From: a virus
Reading direction: 5' to 3' (one strand)
Virus record (IMG/VR): IMGVR_UViG_3300008117_000107
Coordinates: 1 to 46,520 of that record
Length of the DNA stretch: 46,520 nt
How positions within the stretch are numbered: position 1 is the stretch's first letter; every line of letters begins with the position of its first letter. A program made the translations under genes and the position numbers. Positions 8,148 to 16,830 of the stretch are shown one piece after another. Below the pieces are notes generated by a model. That model had not been told where the DNA came from. It did not search any database and saw only the letters and a list, made by a program, of their open reading frames with translations.

Positions 8148-9998
8148 ATGACTTTAAAAATATATGATGGAACTGACTGGAAGACACAAAGATCATTAAA
8201 ATTTTATAATGGTTCTGCCTGGTCAACAGCTAAACAAGCCTGGATATTTAATGGTAGTTCATGGGCAATTACTTATCCAGAATTCCCAAGTTCTTCAGCA
8301 AACCCATCTATAACTGTATCCTCTGGGACAAACGGAAGAATTGGTTGTACATATAGCACAACAGTAGGCTCTTGGAACGCAGACGATGCATATGCTCCAA
8401 CATCATACACTTATCAGTGGACAAGATCAGGCGTAGATATATCAGGAGCAACAGCATCCACATATACAACAACAGCATCTGATGCAGATAAAACAATTGG
8501 AGTTAAGGTAAAAGCTATCAACCAAAGAGGCGAGACAACAACTTCAGCAACTACAGGAATTACAATGCTTCCATTTGTAAGCTCTTTGTCTGCTACAAAC
8601 ACAACACAATCTGTCTCGGCCCCAACAGTTACTTTTAACGTATCTAATTTAACTTATAGCGGAAGCTGGACAGCTGTTTCAAATGCTACTACTTATGAAA
8701 CTACTTATGGAGGAACTGCAGGAGCGCCTTCTGTAAATATAGGAGCAAGAACATTTTCTGGATCTGGAACAGCAGGATCAGCCTCTTTTTCTGTAAGAGC
8801 TGTTAATACAAATAGAATAGTGTCTTTAAGTTGGACGGCAGCTGTCGGAGCAGTCTCGTATGACATATATGTAAACGGATCTTTATATACAAATACTGGA
8901 AATACTTTGACTAGTTTTACTTACAATCCTCCAGATGATAACTCTAGAACATATATTGTTTATCCACGAACATCTACAACTCAAGGGTACGGATCAAATC
9001 AACCTTCAGTTGCAGCTGCCGCAACATATTCTACATATGGAACAGGAAGCGGAACTCTTGTTCAGCCAAACGCAACTTCGCCAACATCAGCATCGTCTTC
9101 TATAAGCCAAACAAGCTTTTTTGTTTCTTGGTCTGGAGCAACAAATGCAACAAAATACAGAATATATTGGGTAAGTCAATCTAACTGGACGGGAGACCCT
9201 ACTGTTTCTTACGATGCAGAAACAACAAATACTTCAGTAACGTTTACTTCAAACTTTAATCCTGGAACAACGTATTATGCATACATTTCTGCATCAGGAG
9301 ATAATAACGTATGGACTCCATACGGAGCATATAAAACTTCTGCAACTGTTGCATATCCAGCACCAGGAACGCCTTCTCCGTCCACATCTAGCGTTACTTC
9401 TACATCATTTAATATTTCATGGAGTGCAACAACTTATACAGATAGCTACAGGGTCTGGGTCGGTACTTCAAGCGGAGGAAATAACATAGTAAATACAAGC
9501 ACAACATCAACCTCTTATTCAGTAACTGGACTATCTAATAGCACAACATACTATGTCACAATTACTGGATATGGAAGTAATTATGGCGGATATGGAAGTG
9601 ATGGAACAACATCAGCAACAACACTTGCCCAACCAGGATTTATTAACTCGGCTCCAACTGTTCAATTTGAAAGAACTGCTTCAGTCATTAAATGGGGTAT
9701 AGACAACCCATCAAGCACCTCTTATGGCGGATCTTTAAACCTTGTAGGTGTTTACTGGGAAGTTAGAACTGCGGCAGGCGGAGGAACACTAGTTGGTAAT
9801 GGTACTAAAAACTTTACTACTTCTTACAATACAGCTACCACAGTCAACGGATATTACTGGCACTATCTGGTTAGATCTAACGGAACTGTGCCAGATGTTC
9901 CATACAGCGCAAGTTCTAGATATTTAAGATGTCAATTATATGGAACTGACTCAAATACTGGAGCCACAGTTAATGGCCCATTTTCTAGTTGGCTATAA
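8148..9998 (+). CDS. Ig/FN3-like tail fibre protein
   Basis: A 616-residue all-beta protein. The first 45 residues hold three short repeats of the form 'YDGTDWKTQ', 'FYNGSAWSTA' and 'IFNGSSWAIT'. Short Trp repeats like these cap many phage fibres. Residues 50-145 resemble an Ig-like domain with YTYQWTRSG and ATASTYTTTASDADKTIGVKV. After that come several fibronectin type III-like domains with the usual 'SFNISWSATTYTDSYRVWVGT' and 'YSVTGLSNSTTYYVTITGYG' strands (residues about 300-500). The Thr/Ser content is very high and nearly all Arg codons are AGA. Such domains bind carbohydrate or serve as spacers on virion surfaces. It starts nine bases after the broken fibre gene and overlaps nothing important downstream. 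Confidence 0.75.
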   Translation: MTLKIYDGTDWKTQRSLKFYNGSAWSTAKQAWIFNGSSWAITYPEFPSSSANPSITVSSGTNGRIGCTYSTTVGSWNADDAYAPTSYTYQWTRSGVDISGATASTYTTTASDADKTIGVKVKAINQRGETTTSATTGITMLPFVSSLSATNTTQSVSAPTVTFNVSNLTYSGSWTAVSNATTYETTYGGTAGAPSVNIGARTFSGSGTAGSASFSVRAVNTNRIVSLSWTAAVGAVSYDIYVNGSLYTNTGNTLTSFTYNPPDDNSRTYIVYPRTSTTQGYGSNQPSVAAAATYSTYGTGSGTLVQPNATSPTSASSSISQTSFFVSWSGATNATKYRIYWVSQSNWTGDPTVSYDAETTNTSVTFTSNFNPGTTYYAYISASGDNNVWTPYGAYKTSATVAYPAPGTPSPSTSSVTSTSFNISWSATTYTDSYRVWVGTSSGGNNIVNTSTTSTSYSVTGLSNSTTYYVTITGYGSNYGGYGSDGTTSATTLAQPGFINSAPTVQFERTASVIKWGIDNPSSTSYGGSLNLVGVYWEVRTAAGGGTLVGNGTKNFTTSYNTATTVNGYYWHYLVRSNGTVPDVPYSASSRYLRCQLYGTDSNTGATVNGPFSSWL

Positions 9999-10012
9999 CA
10001 GGAGAATATGGT

Positions 10013-10213
10013 ATGATAACAAAAGAAGGTAAAATTGAACTTATAGATCAGTATTTAAAAAAATTAGGCGGAGAAAAATACACCTATAGTAATAAAATTA
10101 CCCCTGATTTAAATCAGGAGGAAATTGCTGAAATAAATTTCAGCATCTCAGAAATAAATAAAAAGATTCAAGCCGTTGAGTCTGAAAAAATAAAAATAGA
10201 ACAAGGAGAATAA
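10013..10213 (+). CDS. Small coiled-coil-forming protein, unknown function
   Basis: A 66-residue protein. A longer TTG start at 9989 is possible, but the ATG at 10013 has AGGAG at 10000-10004 with an eight-base spacer, which decides the start. The sequence is Lys/Glu/Ile-rich. Its second half (EEIAEINFSISEINKKIQAVESEKIKIEQ) looks like an amphipathic coiled coil. One base separates it from another small helical gene, so the pair is probably translated together. Similar short helical proteins occur between fibre genes in several phages, but I recognise no named family. The role is unknown; a tail accessory role is context inference. Confidence 0.6.
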   Translation: MITKEGKIELIDQYLKKLGGEKYTYSNKITPDLNQEEIAEINFSISEINKKIQAVESEKIKIEQGE

Positions 10214-10214
10214 A

Positions 10215-10415
10215 ATGCCAACATATACAAAGCTAACAGATGATGAAAAGTCTGCAATTACTCAAGCTGAGGTAAGAAACTTAGAGTATCAGATGTACTC
10301 TTTTGAAGTAAGACTTATTGCGGAAAATGCAAAAACTCAGCCAGATCCAGCAGTGGTTGAAACTTTAAATGCACTTATTGCAGAAAAGCAAACACAAATA
10401 ACAGCAGTTAGTTAA
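10215..10415 (+). CDS. Small helical protein, unknown function
   Basis: A 66-residue protein with AAGGAG six bases before the ATG, spaced one base from the previous gene. It is mostly alpha-helical by composition, with a Leu/Glu/Ala pattern from residue 10 (AEVRNLEYQMYSFEVRLIAENAK) and a final helix near the C-terminus (ALIAEKQTQITAV). There is no Cys and no membrane segment. It may form a complex with the preceding 66-residue helical protein, because the two share size, position and character. The function is not known, and I offer no family name. Confidence 0.6.
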   Translation: MPTYTKLTDDEKSAITQAEVRNLEYQMYSFEVRLIAENAKTQPDPAVVETLNALIAEKQTQITAVS

Positions 10416-10437
10416 TCAATAATTATAGGAGAAGTCT

Positions 10438-12264
10438 ATGTCATATTTTAGAACCGTACTGGCTGACTTCCCCGTATCTTATTACACACTAGATGAAGTA
10501 AAATCTGGAACGTTTGATTATTATAATGAAATTATTTCTACATATCCTACATATCAAGCATTACGAGATGCATTTACTTCATACGAAGAAATATCTGGTC
10601 AAGCTCTCCTAGACTACTCTGGAAATTTTAACAATGGAACAGTTTCTGGAATATCGGGGTCTAAAATAATGCCATTAGTTGCAGGTGGTATATATGGAAC
10701 ACTTGTATCAGATACTACAATTATGGAGTATGAAGCTCCAGGGCTTGCAAACAAATATTATTCAGATAATCAATTTTCTATCGAGGCCTGGGTAAAATTG
10801 CCAAATGCAAACAATACACAAGTAACCATTATAGGAGATCCAGATGAAAATATTGGGGTATTTTATAAAAATGGAGACCTTATATTTAAAGCAGGATTAA
10901 ACGAAACAAGATATAAATACTCAAACAATAAAGCTATTCATGTTGTTTGTATATATACAAAAAATAATTTATCTATGTATATAAATGGAAATCTAGTTTC
11001 TTCATCCTCATTGAATAATTTTGTTTTTTCTAACAATTCAACAGCCTGGAAAACAGGCCCGTCTTTGCCAAATAATTATTTTGTAATTGACTCTGTTTCT
11101 TTTTATAGACATGCTTTAACAGGATTAAAAATTGCTAAACATTACTCTGAAGGAATAAAAGAACTAGACTACTCTCAAATAGTATACCCAGACGGCGGTA
11201 TTTTCTTCAGCTTAAATCATTCAAAAATTAGACCAGTTGCAAGATACTCTTATCCAGAGACTAAGCCGTGGTCACAAATTATTGATGAAAATGTTGTAAT
11301 GTCTACAGATCAGTCTTATATTACTTTTGCAAAAACAATAAGTCCTTCTACTAAAACATTTACTTTTACAGAAACCATTATAGTCCCAAGCTCTTTAAAT
11401 GTTTCTAGCTCTCAAATATCCTGGGATGACGATGTTGAAAATATTATCGTTCAGGTCAGCCAGGACAACGCAGCCTGGCAAAATTGTAAAAATAATTTTC
11501 CAATACCATTTTTTAATAAAAATGACGGAATATCTTCAGGACTACTTTATTTAAAGGTAACAATGTCTTCTTCTGACACCTCAAAAGATCTGCCAGCGTT
11601 AAGATCAATTTCACTTGACCTTTATTCAAACACAGATTTTTATGCAGACAATTCTTCAGACAGAATATATTCATCTTTAGATTACGGACTGTCAAGATAT
11701 AATCATCCTATAATTTCTTATAATGATTATAATGGATTAAGAATGTATAACGGCGGAGGTATTAGCGTTGACTCAAATACTCAATTTAGAACCATAGAGT
11801 TTGTCTTCACCCCGTCCTTAGCAGGATCTTTACAAAATGTTTTGTTTTCTAGTAATACCAAAATATTTGAGTGGAGTTCTACTGGAGTAATCAATAAGTC
11901 TGGCATATCTAATATTTATGTAAATGGCGTAGATTACACATCTGCAACAAATATATCTGACTTCTTAACTAGAGGCATGCCACACCATATGGTCTTAGTG
12001 CTATCTTCAGCGGCAACAAGTAATATTAAGTTTAACTCTAATCAGTCAGGCTCAGTTTCTGGAACAAGTAATTTGTATAGCAATATAGCCCTCTACCCAG
12101 ATGCCCTGACTGCTGGGCAGGCCACAAATCATTACCAGCTTTATACAAAGCAATATGTGCTATCTGTGTCAGACATTTCTTTTTCTATTACAGAATCTGA
12201 CCTAGGGAATGACCAAACAGCCTACCTAGTTAATAATACTGAGTATCAATCTGCAAATATTTAA
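10438..12264 (+). CDS. LamG-like tail protein
   Basis: A 608-residue protein with TAGGAG before its ATG. Residues 1-75 begin SYFRTVLADFPVSYYTLDE and resemble the N-terminal attachment region of other LamG fibres. Residues about 75-230 form a LamG-like jelly roll: LLDYSGNFNNGTVSG, then FSIEAWVKLPN, then LSMYINGNLVSSSSL, then DSVSFYRHALTGLKIAKHY. This is a carbohydrate-binding fold common in phage side fibres. The rest is beta-rich, with a second lectin-like segment near residues 440-560 (EFVFTPSLAG, MVLVLSS). The gene closes the fibre island and is followed by an inverted repeat and a promoter for the head genes. Host-surface binding is inferred from the fold. Confidence 0.75.
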   Translation: MSYFRTVLADFPVSYYTLDEVKSGTFDYYNEIISTYPTYQALRDAFTSYEEISGQALLDYSGNFNNGTVSGISGSKIMPLVAGGIYGTLVSDTTIMEYEAPGLANKYYSDNQFSIEAWVKLPNANNTQVTIIGDPDENIGVFYKNGDLIFKAGLNETRYKYSNNKAIHVVCIYTKNNLSMYINGNLVSSSSLNNFVFSNNSTAWKTGPSLPNNYFVIDSVSFYRHALTGLKIAKHYSEGIKELDYSQIVYPDGGIFFSLNHSKIRPVARYSYPETKPWSQIIDENVVMSTDQSYITFAKTISPSTKTFTFTETIIVPSSLNVSSSQISWDDDVENIIVQVSQDNAAWQNCKNNFPIPFFNKNDGISSGLLYLKVTMSSSDTSKDLPALRSISLDLYSNTDFYADNSSDRIYSSLDYGLSRYNHPIISYNDYNGLRMYNGGGISVDSNTQFRTIEFVFTPSLAGSLQNVLFSSNTKIFEWSSTGVINKSGISNIYVNGVDYTSATNISDFLTRGMPHHMVLVLSSAATSNIKFNSNQSGSVSGTSNLYSNIALYPDALTAGQATNHYQLYTKQYVLSVSDISFSITESDLGNDQTAYLVNNTEYQSANI

Positions 12265-12266
12265 TA

Positions 12267-12291
12267 ATTTTGTCATATTTATTGACAAAAT
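12267..12291. repeat. Perfect inverted repeat, 9-bp arms
   Basis: ATTTTGTCA and TGACAAAAT flank a 7-base loop between the last fibre gene and the head operon. It contains TTGACA and lies just upstream of the candidate promoter at 12294-12322. It lacks GC richness and a T run, so it is not a clear terminator. It could be a repressor or activator binding site. Confidence 0.65.
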
Positions 12292-12293
12292 CC

Positions 12294-12322
12294 TGGACTT
12301 GTGTAAGTAATAATGGTAAAAT
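12294..12322 (+). promoter_or_regulatory. Promoter for head operon
   Basis: TGGACT (12294-12299), a 17-base spacer and TAAAAT (12317-12322), with TGG directly before the -10 box. The ATG at 12331 follows eight bases later without a ribosome site, which suits a leaderless transcript. Confidence 0.6.
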
Positions 12323-12330
12323 AAAGACAT

Positions 12331-12672
12331 ATGGATATGAATAAGATAAAGTATAAGACTTTAGAAGAAGAAAGCACCCTAGGGGTATACGTTTGGGAAA
12401 TGCCCGACGGGCGCTGGATTGGTGATGATGAAGGAAACTATCTTTCGGTTACGTCAAAAAAAGGAAATCGATCCAGAATCGATGCTTTGGCTAGAGAAGT
12501 TCGCTCGTACGGTATATATGAGGGCGGGCCTAAATTTCTTTCAGCAAGACGAAAAGTCACAGATGAAGAGTATGCCGAACAAGAACAAAGATTAAAATGG
12601 GGACTAATACCAGATCCATTAGATATTGGAAATTATAAAGACGAAATGAAAAAGTTGGGTGGTTTAAAATGA
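12331..12672 (+). CDS. Conserved small protein upstream of portal, unknown function
   Basis: A 113-residue soluble protein with VYVWEMPDGRWIGDDEGNYL near residue 20, then a basic region. A helical acidic segment follows (TDEEYAEQEQRLKWGLIPDP). It has no ribosome binding site. A TAAAAT box ends eight bases before the ATG, so the mRNA may be leaderless. Its end overlaps the portal gene by four bases (ATGA). Proteins of this position and shape occur just ahead of portal genes in related phages, but I know no assigned function. A role in DNA packaging or head assembly is inferred only from the coupling to the portal. Confidence 0.65.
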   Translation: MDMNKIKYKTLEEESTLGVYVWEMPDGRWIGDDEGNYLSVTSKKGNRSRIDALAREVRSYGIYEGGPKFLSARRKVTDEEYAEQEQRLKWGLIPDPLDIGNYKDEMKKLGGLK

Positions 12673-14252
12673 CAGTAGAATTCTTAGATGATGATTCAAA
12701 AGAAAACATCATCGACATCACCAATAACTCAGATTGGTTTACATTCAAAAAAGAACAAGCCTCAACAGACCCATTTGCTGCAGGCTTAGAAGATCTTAAG
12801 AAGGTAAAAGGGCTTGGACCTACATTTAAGAGAAAAGTAAGTAGAGAGCTTTCAAAAGCATTTAGCGGAGTAGAAAACACAGGCACACAGCAGAACCTCT
12901 TAGCACAAGCAATTACTGGCTATGCAATGTTTGATCTTATTGAGCCTCCATATAACCTTGAATATTTGTCAAAGGTTTATGAAATCTCTACATACAACTA
13001 CGCAGCAATTAATGCTAAAGTTGCAAACATTGTAGGACTCGGATATGATTTTATTGAAACTAAAAAAACAAATGATGCATTTGATTCTATTACGGATGAA
13101 AAACAACTTGAAAGAGCACGCAGAAAACTTAATAAATTAAGACAAGACCTACATTCTTGGCTAGACACTACAAACGAAGAAGATACATTTACACAAACAT
13201 TGATTAAGGTTTACACAGATTTAGAAGCTACAGGAAATGGCTACATAGAGGTAGGTAGAACGACAGCTGGAAATATAGGATACATAGGGCATATTCCTTC
13301 AAAAACAATGCGTGTTCGCAGACTAAGAGATGGCTTTGTTCAATTACTATATGGCAAGGCAGTATTCTTTAATAACTTCGGAGACAACCAAACAGAAAAT
13401 CCGATTGCAGGACAAGAAGATCGTCCTAATGAAATTATTCATTTAAAGAAATATACCCCTATGAATAATTATTATGGAATTCCAGACATAATTGCTGCCC
13501 AGGTAGCCCTTGCTGGTAATGAATTGTCTGGAAGATATAACATTGATTATTTTGAAAATAAGGCGGTCCCAAGATATATTATTACCGTTAAGGGAGCAAA
13601 GCTTTCAACGGAATCAGAAAGAAAACTCCTCGAATTTTTCCAAGTAGGGCTTAAGGGCAAAAACCACAGGTCTCTTTATGTTCCACTGCCAGCTGATTCT
13701 GCAGACTCTAAAGTTGAATTTAAAATGGAGCCTATAGAGGCAGGCAGTCAAGAAGGGTCTTTTGAAAAATACCGCAAGTCTAATAGAGATGAAATTCTTC
13801 TTGCACATCGTGTACCTATTAATAAAATTGGAACACCAGAAGGAGTCAACTTAGCGGTTGCCAGAGATGCGGACAAGACGTTTAAAGAACAAGTTTGCAG
13901 GCCGTCACAAATGATTCTTGAGAAAAAAATTAATAGGATATTCGAAGAAAAAACTGATGCATTATTGCTTAAATTCAATGAATTAACTTTAACTGATGAA
14001 GACACTCAGTCTAAGATTGACGAAAGATATTTAAGAATGCAAGTAATTACCCCCAATGAAGTTAGAATTAGAAAGGGTATGATTCCTCTAGAAGGTGGGG
14101 ACGAAGTCGTTCAATTAAAGCCAGAGGCAGCCGCAGAAGAAAGAAGTCAGGCTGGAAAAACTAGGGCAAGAGATTCTGAGAGGTCGGCAAATTCATCAGA
14201 TTCTTCGGGAGAAGGCAGAAATGCTAAGGGCGATGGAAGACAGGTCGACTAA
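12669..14252 (+). CDS. Phage portal protein
   Basis: A 527-residue protein, close to the usual size for the HK97/SPP1 portal class. It forms the dodecameric ring at one capsid vertex through which DNA is packaged and ejected. Visible landmarks are an N-terminal clip-like region with a helical start (YLSKVYEISTYNYAAINAKVANIVGLGYDF), IIHLKKYTPMNNYYGIPDII near residue 255, the FENKAVPRYIITVKG segment, and an APRPV-like QVALAGNELSGRYNIDYF helix. The C-terminus (residues 470-527) is a Lys/Glu/Ser-rich disordered tail. The position, just before the prohead protease and capsid genes, fits. No terminase large subunit is found upstream in this window, which is unusual. Confidence 0.9.
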   Translation: MTVEFLDDDSKENIIDITNNSDWFTFKKEQASTDPFAAGLEDLKKVKGLGPTFKRKVSRELSKAFSGVENTGTQQNLLAQAITGYAMFDLIEPPYNLEYLSKVYEISTYNYAAINAKVANIVGLGYDFIETKKTNDAFDSITDEKQLERARRKLNKLRQDLHSWLDTTNEEDTFTQTLIKVYTDLEATGNGYIEVGRTTAGNIGYIGHIPSKTMRVRRLRDGFVQLLYGKAVFFNNFGDNQTENPIAGQEDRPNEIIHLKKYTPMNNYYGIPDIIAAQVALAGNELSGRYNIDYFENKAVPRYIITVKGAKLSTESERKLLEFFQVGLKGKNHRSLYVPLPADSADSKVEFKMEPIEAGSQEGSFEKYRKSNRDEILLAHRVPINKIGTPEGVNLAVARDADKTFKEQVCRPSQMILEKKINRIFEEKTDALLLKFNELTLTDEDTQSKIDERYLRMQVITPNEVRIRKGMIPLEGGDEVVQLKPEAAAEERSQAGKTRARDSERSANSSDSSGEGRNAKGDGRQVD

Positions 14253-14269
14253 CCCTACTCAACCAATAT

Positions 14270-14298
14270 TTGCCTTTTTATATATAAAAACCTATAAT
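14270..14298 (+). promoter_or_regulatory. Promoter for protease-scaffold gene
   Basis: TTGCCT (14270-14275), a 17-base spacer and TATAAT (14293-14298). The ATG at 14306 begins seven bases later with no ribosome site. Unlike the other ten promoters it lacks the TG extension. Confidence 0.6.
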
Positions 14299-14305
14299 TA
14301 AGCAT

Positions 14306-15652
14306 ATGAATATTGAAAAATCTGCATGGTCCAGCAATGGCAACGACATATCTCTTTCGGTACCTTTTACAAAGGTAAACCGTGAGAAAAGAACCGTCTC
14401 TGGTTTTGCTACACTAGACAATCTTGATCAAACAGGAGATGTTGTAACAGCAGAAGCAAGCATTAAAGCATTCGAATCTTTCCGTGGAAACATTAGAGAG
14501 ATGCACGGATCAAATGCTGTAGGTAAAATGATTTCATTTAAACCAGAAACATTTTATGACCCATTTACAAAAGAATTTTATAATGGCGTATATGTAGATG
14601 CTTACATTTCAAAAGGCGCACAGGACACATGGGAAAAAGTTTTAGACGGAACCCTATCTGGATTTTCAATCGGCGGCAAAATAATTGAGTCAGATAATGA
14701 AGTTAATAAGTCAACAGGTAAGACAACTAGATTTATAAAAGAATATTCTTTAATGGAACTTTCAATTGTTGATTCTCCAGCAAATGAACTTTGTAATATC
14801 TTGTCTATTCAAAAAATGAACGGACAACTTATTTTTAAAGGAATTGCAGCAGAAACAAAAATGGAAAATATTTTTTATTGTGAAGAAAGTGATTCTGTTT
14901 TTATTTCAACAGAAAAAACATATGACTCTCCAGTATCTGGAAAGCCAGCAGAACTTATTGGATGGGTTGAAAGCTCAGACGTTAATAAGTCAAAAGAAAT
15001 AGATAAGATTCTTGATGCATATAAGCAATCAAGATTTACGTTGCCTGATACACAAATAGCAAAACAGGCAAACGCAGAAGGAGGTAAAGAAGTGTCAGAA
15101 AATACAGAAAACGTAGTTGCAGAAGATGCAGTAGCACCAGAAGCAACCGTAGAAGATACAGCAGTAGTTGCAGATGCAGCTCCAGCTGAGACAGAGGCTA
15201 CAGCAGATGCACCAGCAGAAGCAGCAGCTCCTGCCGAAGACGCTCCTGCCGAGACTCTGGAAAAAGCAGCCGACGTATCAGAAATTGAGGTCAATGCAGA
15301 ACCTGATTTTGCAAAAATGTTAGGCGAACTAAAAGGCTTTTTCTCAGAAACTTTGAATAAAGCATCCGAATCAAATGCTGCTCAAGTGTCATCCATCAAG
15401 GAAACAGTTGAGACTTTCAGCAAGAGTGTAGATGTTAGAATTTCAGAGTTGGCAGAACAAGGTGCAGCGTTATCAAGCGCTGTCAACGAAGTAAAGAACA
15501 CCCTAGCGGGAGTTCAAAAGCGTGTAGATGCCGTAGAAGCAGAAACCGCAATTAAGAAGTCTTCCGATCTTGGCCGATCAGAAGAGGTAACAATCAAGAA
15601 ATCTAAATGGAACGGTTCTTTCCTCGGTTCCGTAAACGAAATATTTAACTAA
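14306..15652 (+). CDS. Prohead protease with C-terminal scaffold-like domain
   Basis: A 448-residue protein in two parts. Residues 1-165 match the HK97-type prohead serine protease: NREKRTVSGFATLDN, His67 in REMHG, the LSGFSIGG strand with Ser118 and Ser121, and ELSIVDSPANELC, where the fold ends. Residues about 165-260 are an extra globular segment. Residues 270-335 are an Ala/Glu/Pro-rich linker, and about 340-430 form an amphipathic coiled coil typical of phage scaffolds (SSIKETVETFSKSVDVRISEL). The fusion probably serves both to nucleate the prohead and to cleave capsid or scaffold during maturation. There is no ribosome site. TATAAT lies seven bases before the ATG, so the transcript is probably leaderless. 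Confidence 0.85.
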   Translation: MNIEKSAWSSNGNDISLSVPFTKVNREKRTVSGFATLDNLDQTGDVVTAEASIKAFESFRGNIREMHGSNAVGKMISFKPETFYDPFTKEFYNGVYVDAYISKGAQDTWEKVLDGTLSGFSIGGKIIESDNEVNKSTGKTTRFIKEYSLMELSIVDSPANELCNILSIQKMNGQLIFKGIAAETKMENIFYCEESDSVFISTEKTYDSPVSGKPAELIGWVESSDVNKSKEIDKILDAYKQSRFTLPDTQIAKQANAEGGKEVSENTENVVAEDAVAPEATVEDTAVVADAAPAETEATADAPAEAAAPAEDAPAETLEKAADVSEIEVNAEPDFAKMLGELKGFFSETLNKASESNAAQVSSIKETVETFSKSVDVRISELAEQGAALSSAVNEVKNTLAGVQKRVDAVEAETAIKKSSDLGRSEEVTIKKSKWNGSFLGSVNEIFN

Positions 15653-15666
15653 GGTAGGTATAAATA

Positions 15667-16722
15667 ATGAGCAATGAACTATTAGAAAAAGCAGCTGAAG
15701 CTGGTACAACAGTAACTGGCACATTTGCTTCGACAACTGGAGGAACAGGAACACACAGAGCTAGCGAAGCTGGCAACGGTGGTCTCCTTAACCCAGAACA
15801 ATCTGCTCGCTTCCTTGACTATATGTTCGACGCAACCGTAATCGGCAAGGTCGCACGTACAGTAAGATTGAAGTCAGACACAGCAGAAATTGATCGTATG
15901 TCTGTAGGAGAGAAGCTTATGAAGCTTGCTTCAGAAGGAGAGAACACTGGTGTAAACTCAGCTGTTACTTTCTCAAAGATTTCTCTTACAACAAAGAAAC
16001 TCCGCATGGACTGGGAGCTTTCAACAGAGTCTCTAGAAGACAACATTGAGGGTGCAGATCTTGAAGATCACATTGCACGCTTGATGGCAACACAAGCAGG
16101 AAATGACATTGAAGATGTTCTTCTAAACGGAGATACATCTCTAACATCAGACGCACTTTACAAGTCATTCGATGGCGTTGTAAAGAAGTCAAAGGCAACA
16201 GGTCGTGTTGTTGATGCAGCGGGAGCAAACGTTTCTCGTGCAGTATTCAACTCAGCACTTAAGGCTATGCCAAGAAAGTACAAGCAACGTCGTGCAGACC
16301 TTCGCTTCCTTTCAGGGTCAAACCTAATTCAAGATTACCTATACTCAGCATCACAGTTGGGTGACTACGGTTCAGCTAACCCACAAGATATCGCTTCAAG
16401 CGTTATCCGTGGAACTCAACCAGGTCTAGGTGGTCCAGCAGGATTTGTGGCACCATTCGCATTTGGAATTCCAATTGTTGAAGTACCACTACTTCCAGAA
16501 ACACAGACAGGAACTCACACAGGAGCTTCAGGATCACACGGAGATCTACACTTGACATTCCCAAATAACATTGTTATTGGTATCAAGCGTGACGTAACCG
16601 TTTACAGATTCTTCTGGCCACGTAAGGACTCTATCGAGTACACAATGTATACTCGTGTAGGCGTTCAAATCGAGCAGGCAGACTGCTGGGTAGTTGTCAA
16701 GAACGTTAAGGTCGCTTCCTAA
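15667..16722 (+). CDS. Major capsid protein, HK97 fold
   Basis: A 351-residue protein downstream of the protease-scaffold gene. A mobile Gly/Thr-rich N-terminal arm (residues 1-45) is followed by LLNPEQSARFLDYMF, then the capsid core: VRLKSDTAEIDRM, then LSTESLEDNIEGADLEDHIARLMA, which is the spine-helix region. The A-domain segment (GIPIVEVPLLPE) and WPRKDSIEYTMYTRVGVQIEQADCW at the C-terminus fit HK97-type capsids. About 400 copies would build the shell. Its Arg codons are mostly CGT/CGC (about 14 against 4 AGA), in contrast with the neighbouring fibre genes, as expected for the most highly expressed protein. A strong terminator follows at 16744. Confidence 0.9.
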   Translation: MSNELLEKAAEAGTTVTGTFASTTGGTGTHRASEAGNGGLLNPEQSARFLDYMFDATVIGKVARTVRLKSDTAEIDRMSVGEKLMKLASEGENTGVNSAVTFSKISLTTKKLRMDWELSTESLEDNIEGADLEDHIARLMATQAGNDIEDVLLNGDTSLTSDALYKSFDGVVKKSKATGRVVDAAGANVSRAVFNSALKAMPRKYKQRRADLRFLSGSNLIQDYLYSASQLGDYGSANPQDIASSVIRGTQPGLGGPAGFVAPFAFGIPIVEVPLLPETQTGTHTGASGSHGDLHLTFPNNIVIGIKRDVTVYRFFWPRKDSIEYTMYTRVGVQIEQADCWVVVKNVKVAS

Positions 16723-16743
16723 TATATAGGATTTAGATCCGCT

Positions 16744-16777
16744 AAAAGCCCCTCAAATTAATTTTTGGGGGGCTTTT
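16744..16777 (+). terminator. Rho-independent terminator after capsid gene
   Basis: A 14-bp stem (AAAAGCCCCTCAAA with TTTGGGGGGCTTTT, one G-U pair) closes a 6-base loop and ends in a T run, 22 bases after the capsid stop codon. It should end capsid transcription, with a new promoter following directly. Confidence 0.85.
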
Positions 16778-16793
16778 CATTTGAATTTAACAA

Positions 16794-16802
16794 TGCTATA
16801 AT
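16794..16802 (+). promoter_or_regulatory. Extended -10 promoter after capsid terminator
   Basis: TGC plus TATAAT at 16797-16802, about 28 bases before the ATG at 16831, which has its own AGAAGGAG. A TTTTCA 17 bases upstream could act as a weak -35 box overlapping the terminator. Confidence 0.65.
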
Positions 16803-16830
16803 TGTTGATACCTAGTAGAAGGAGTAATAC

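Noticed and set aside
14875-15294. 139-codon minus-strand ORF within the protease-scaffold gene
   Set aside because: It mirrors the Ala/Glu-rich linker (GCA/GAA codons) and lacks a start signal. The + strand gene is clear.
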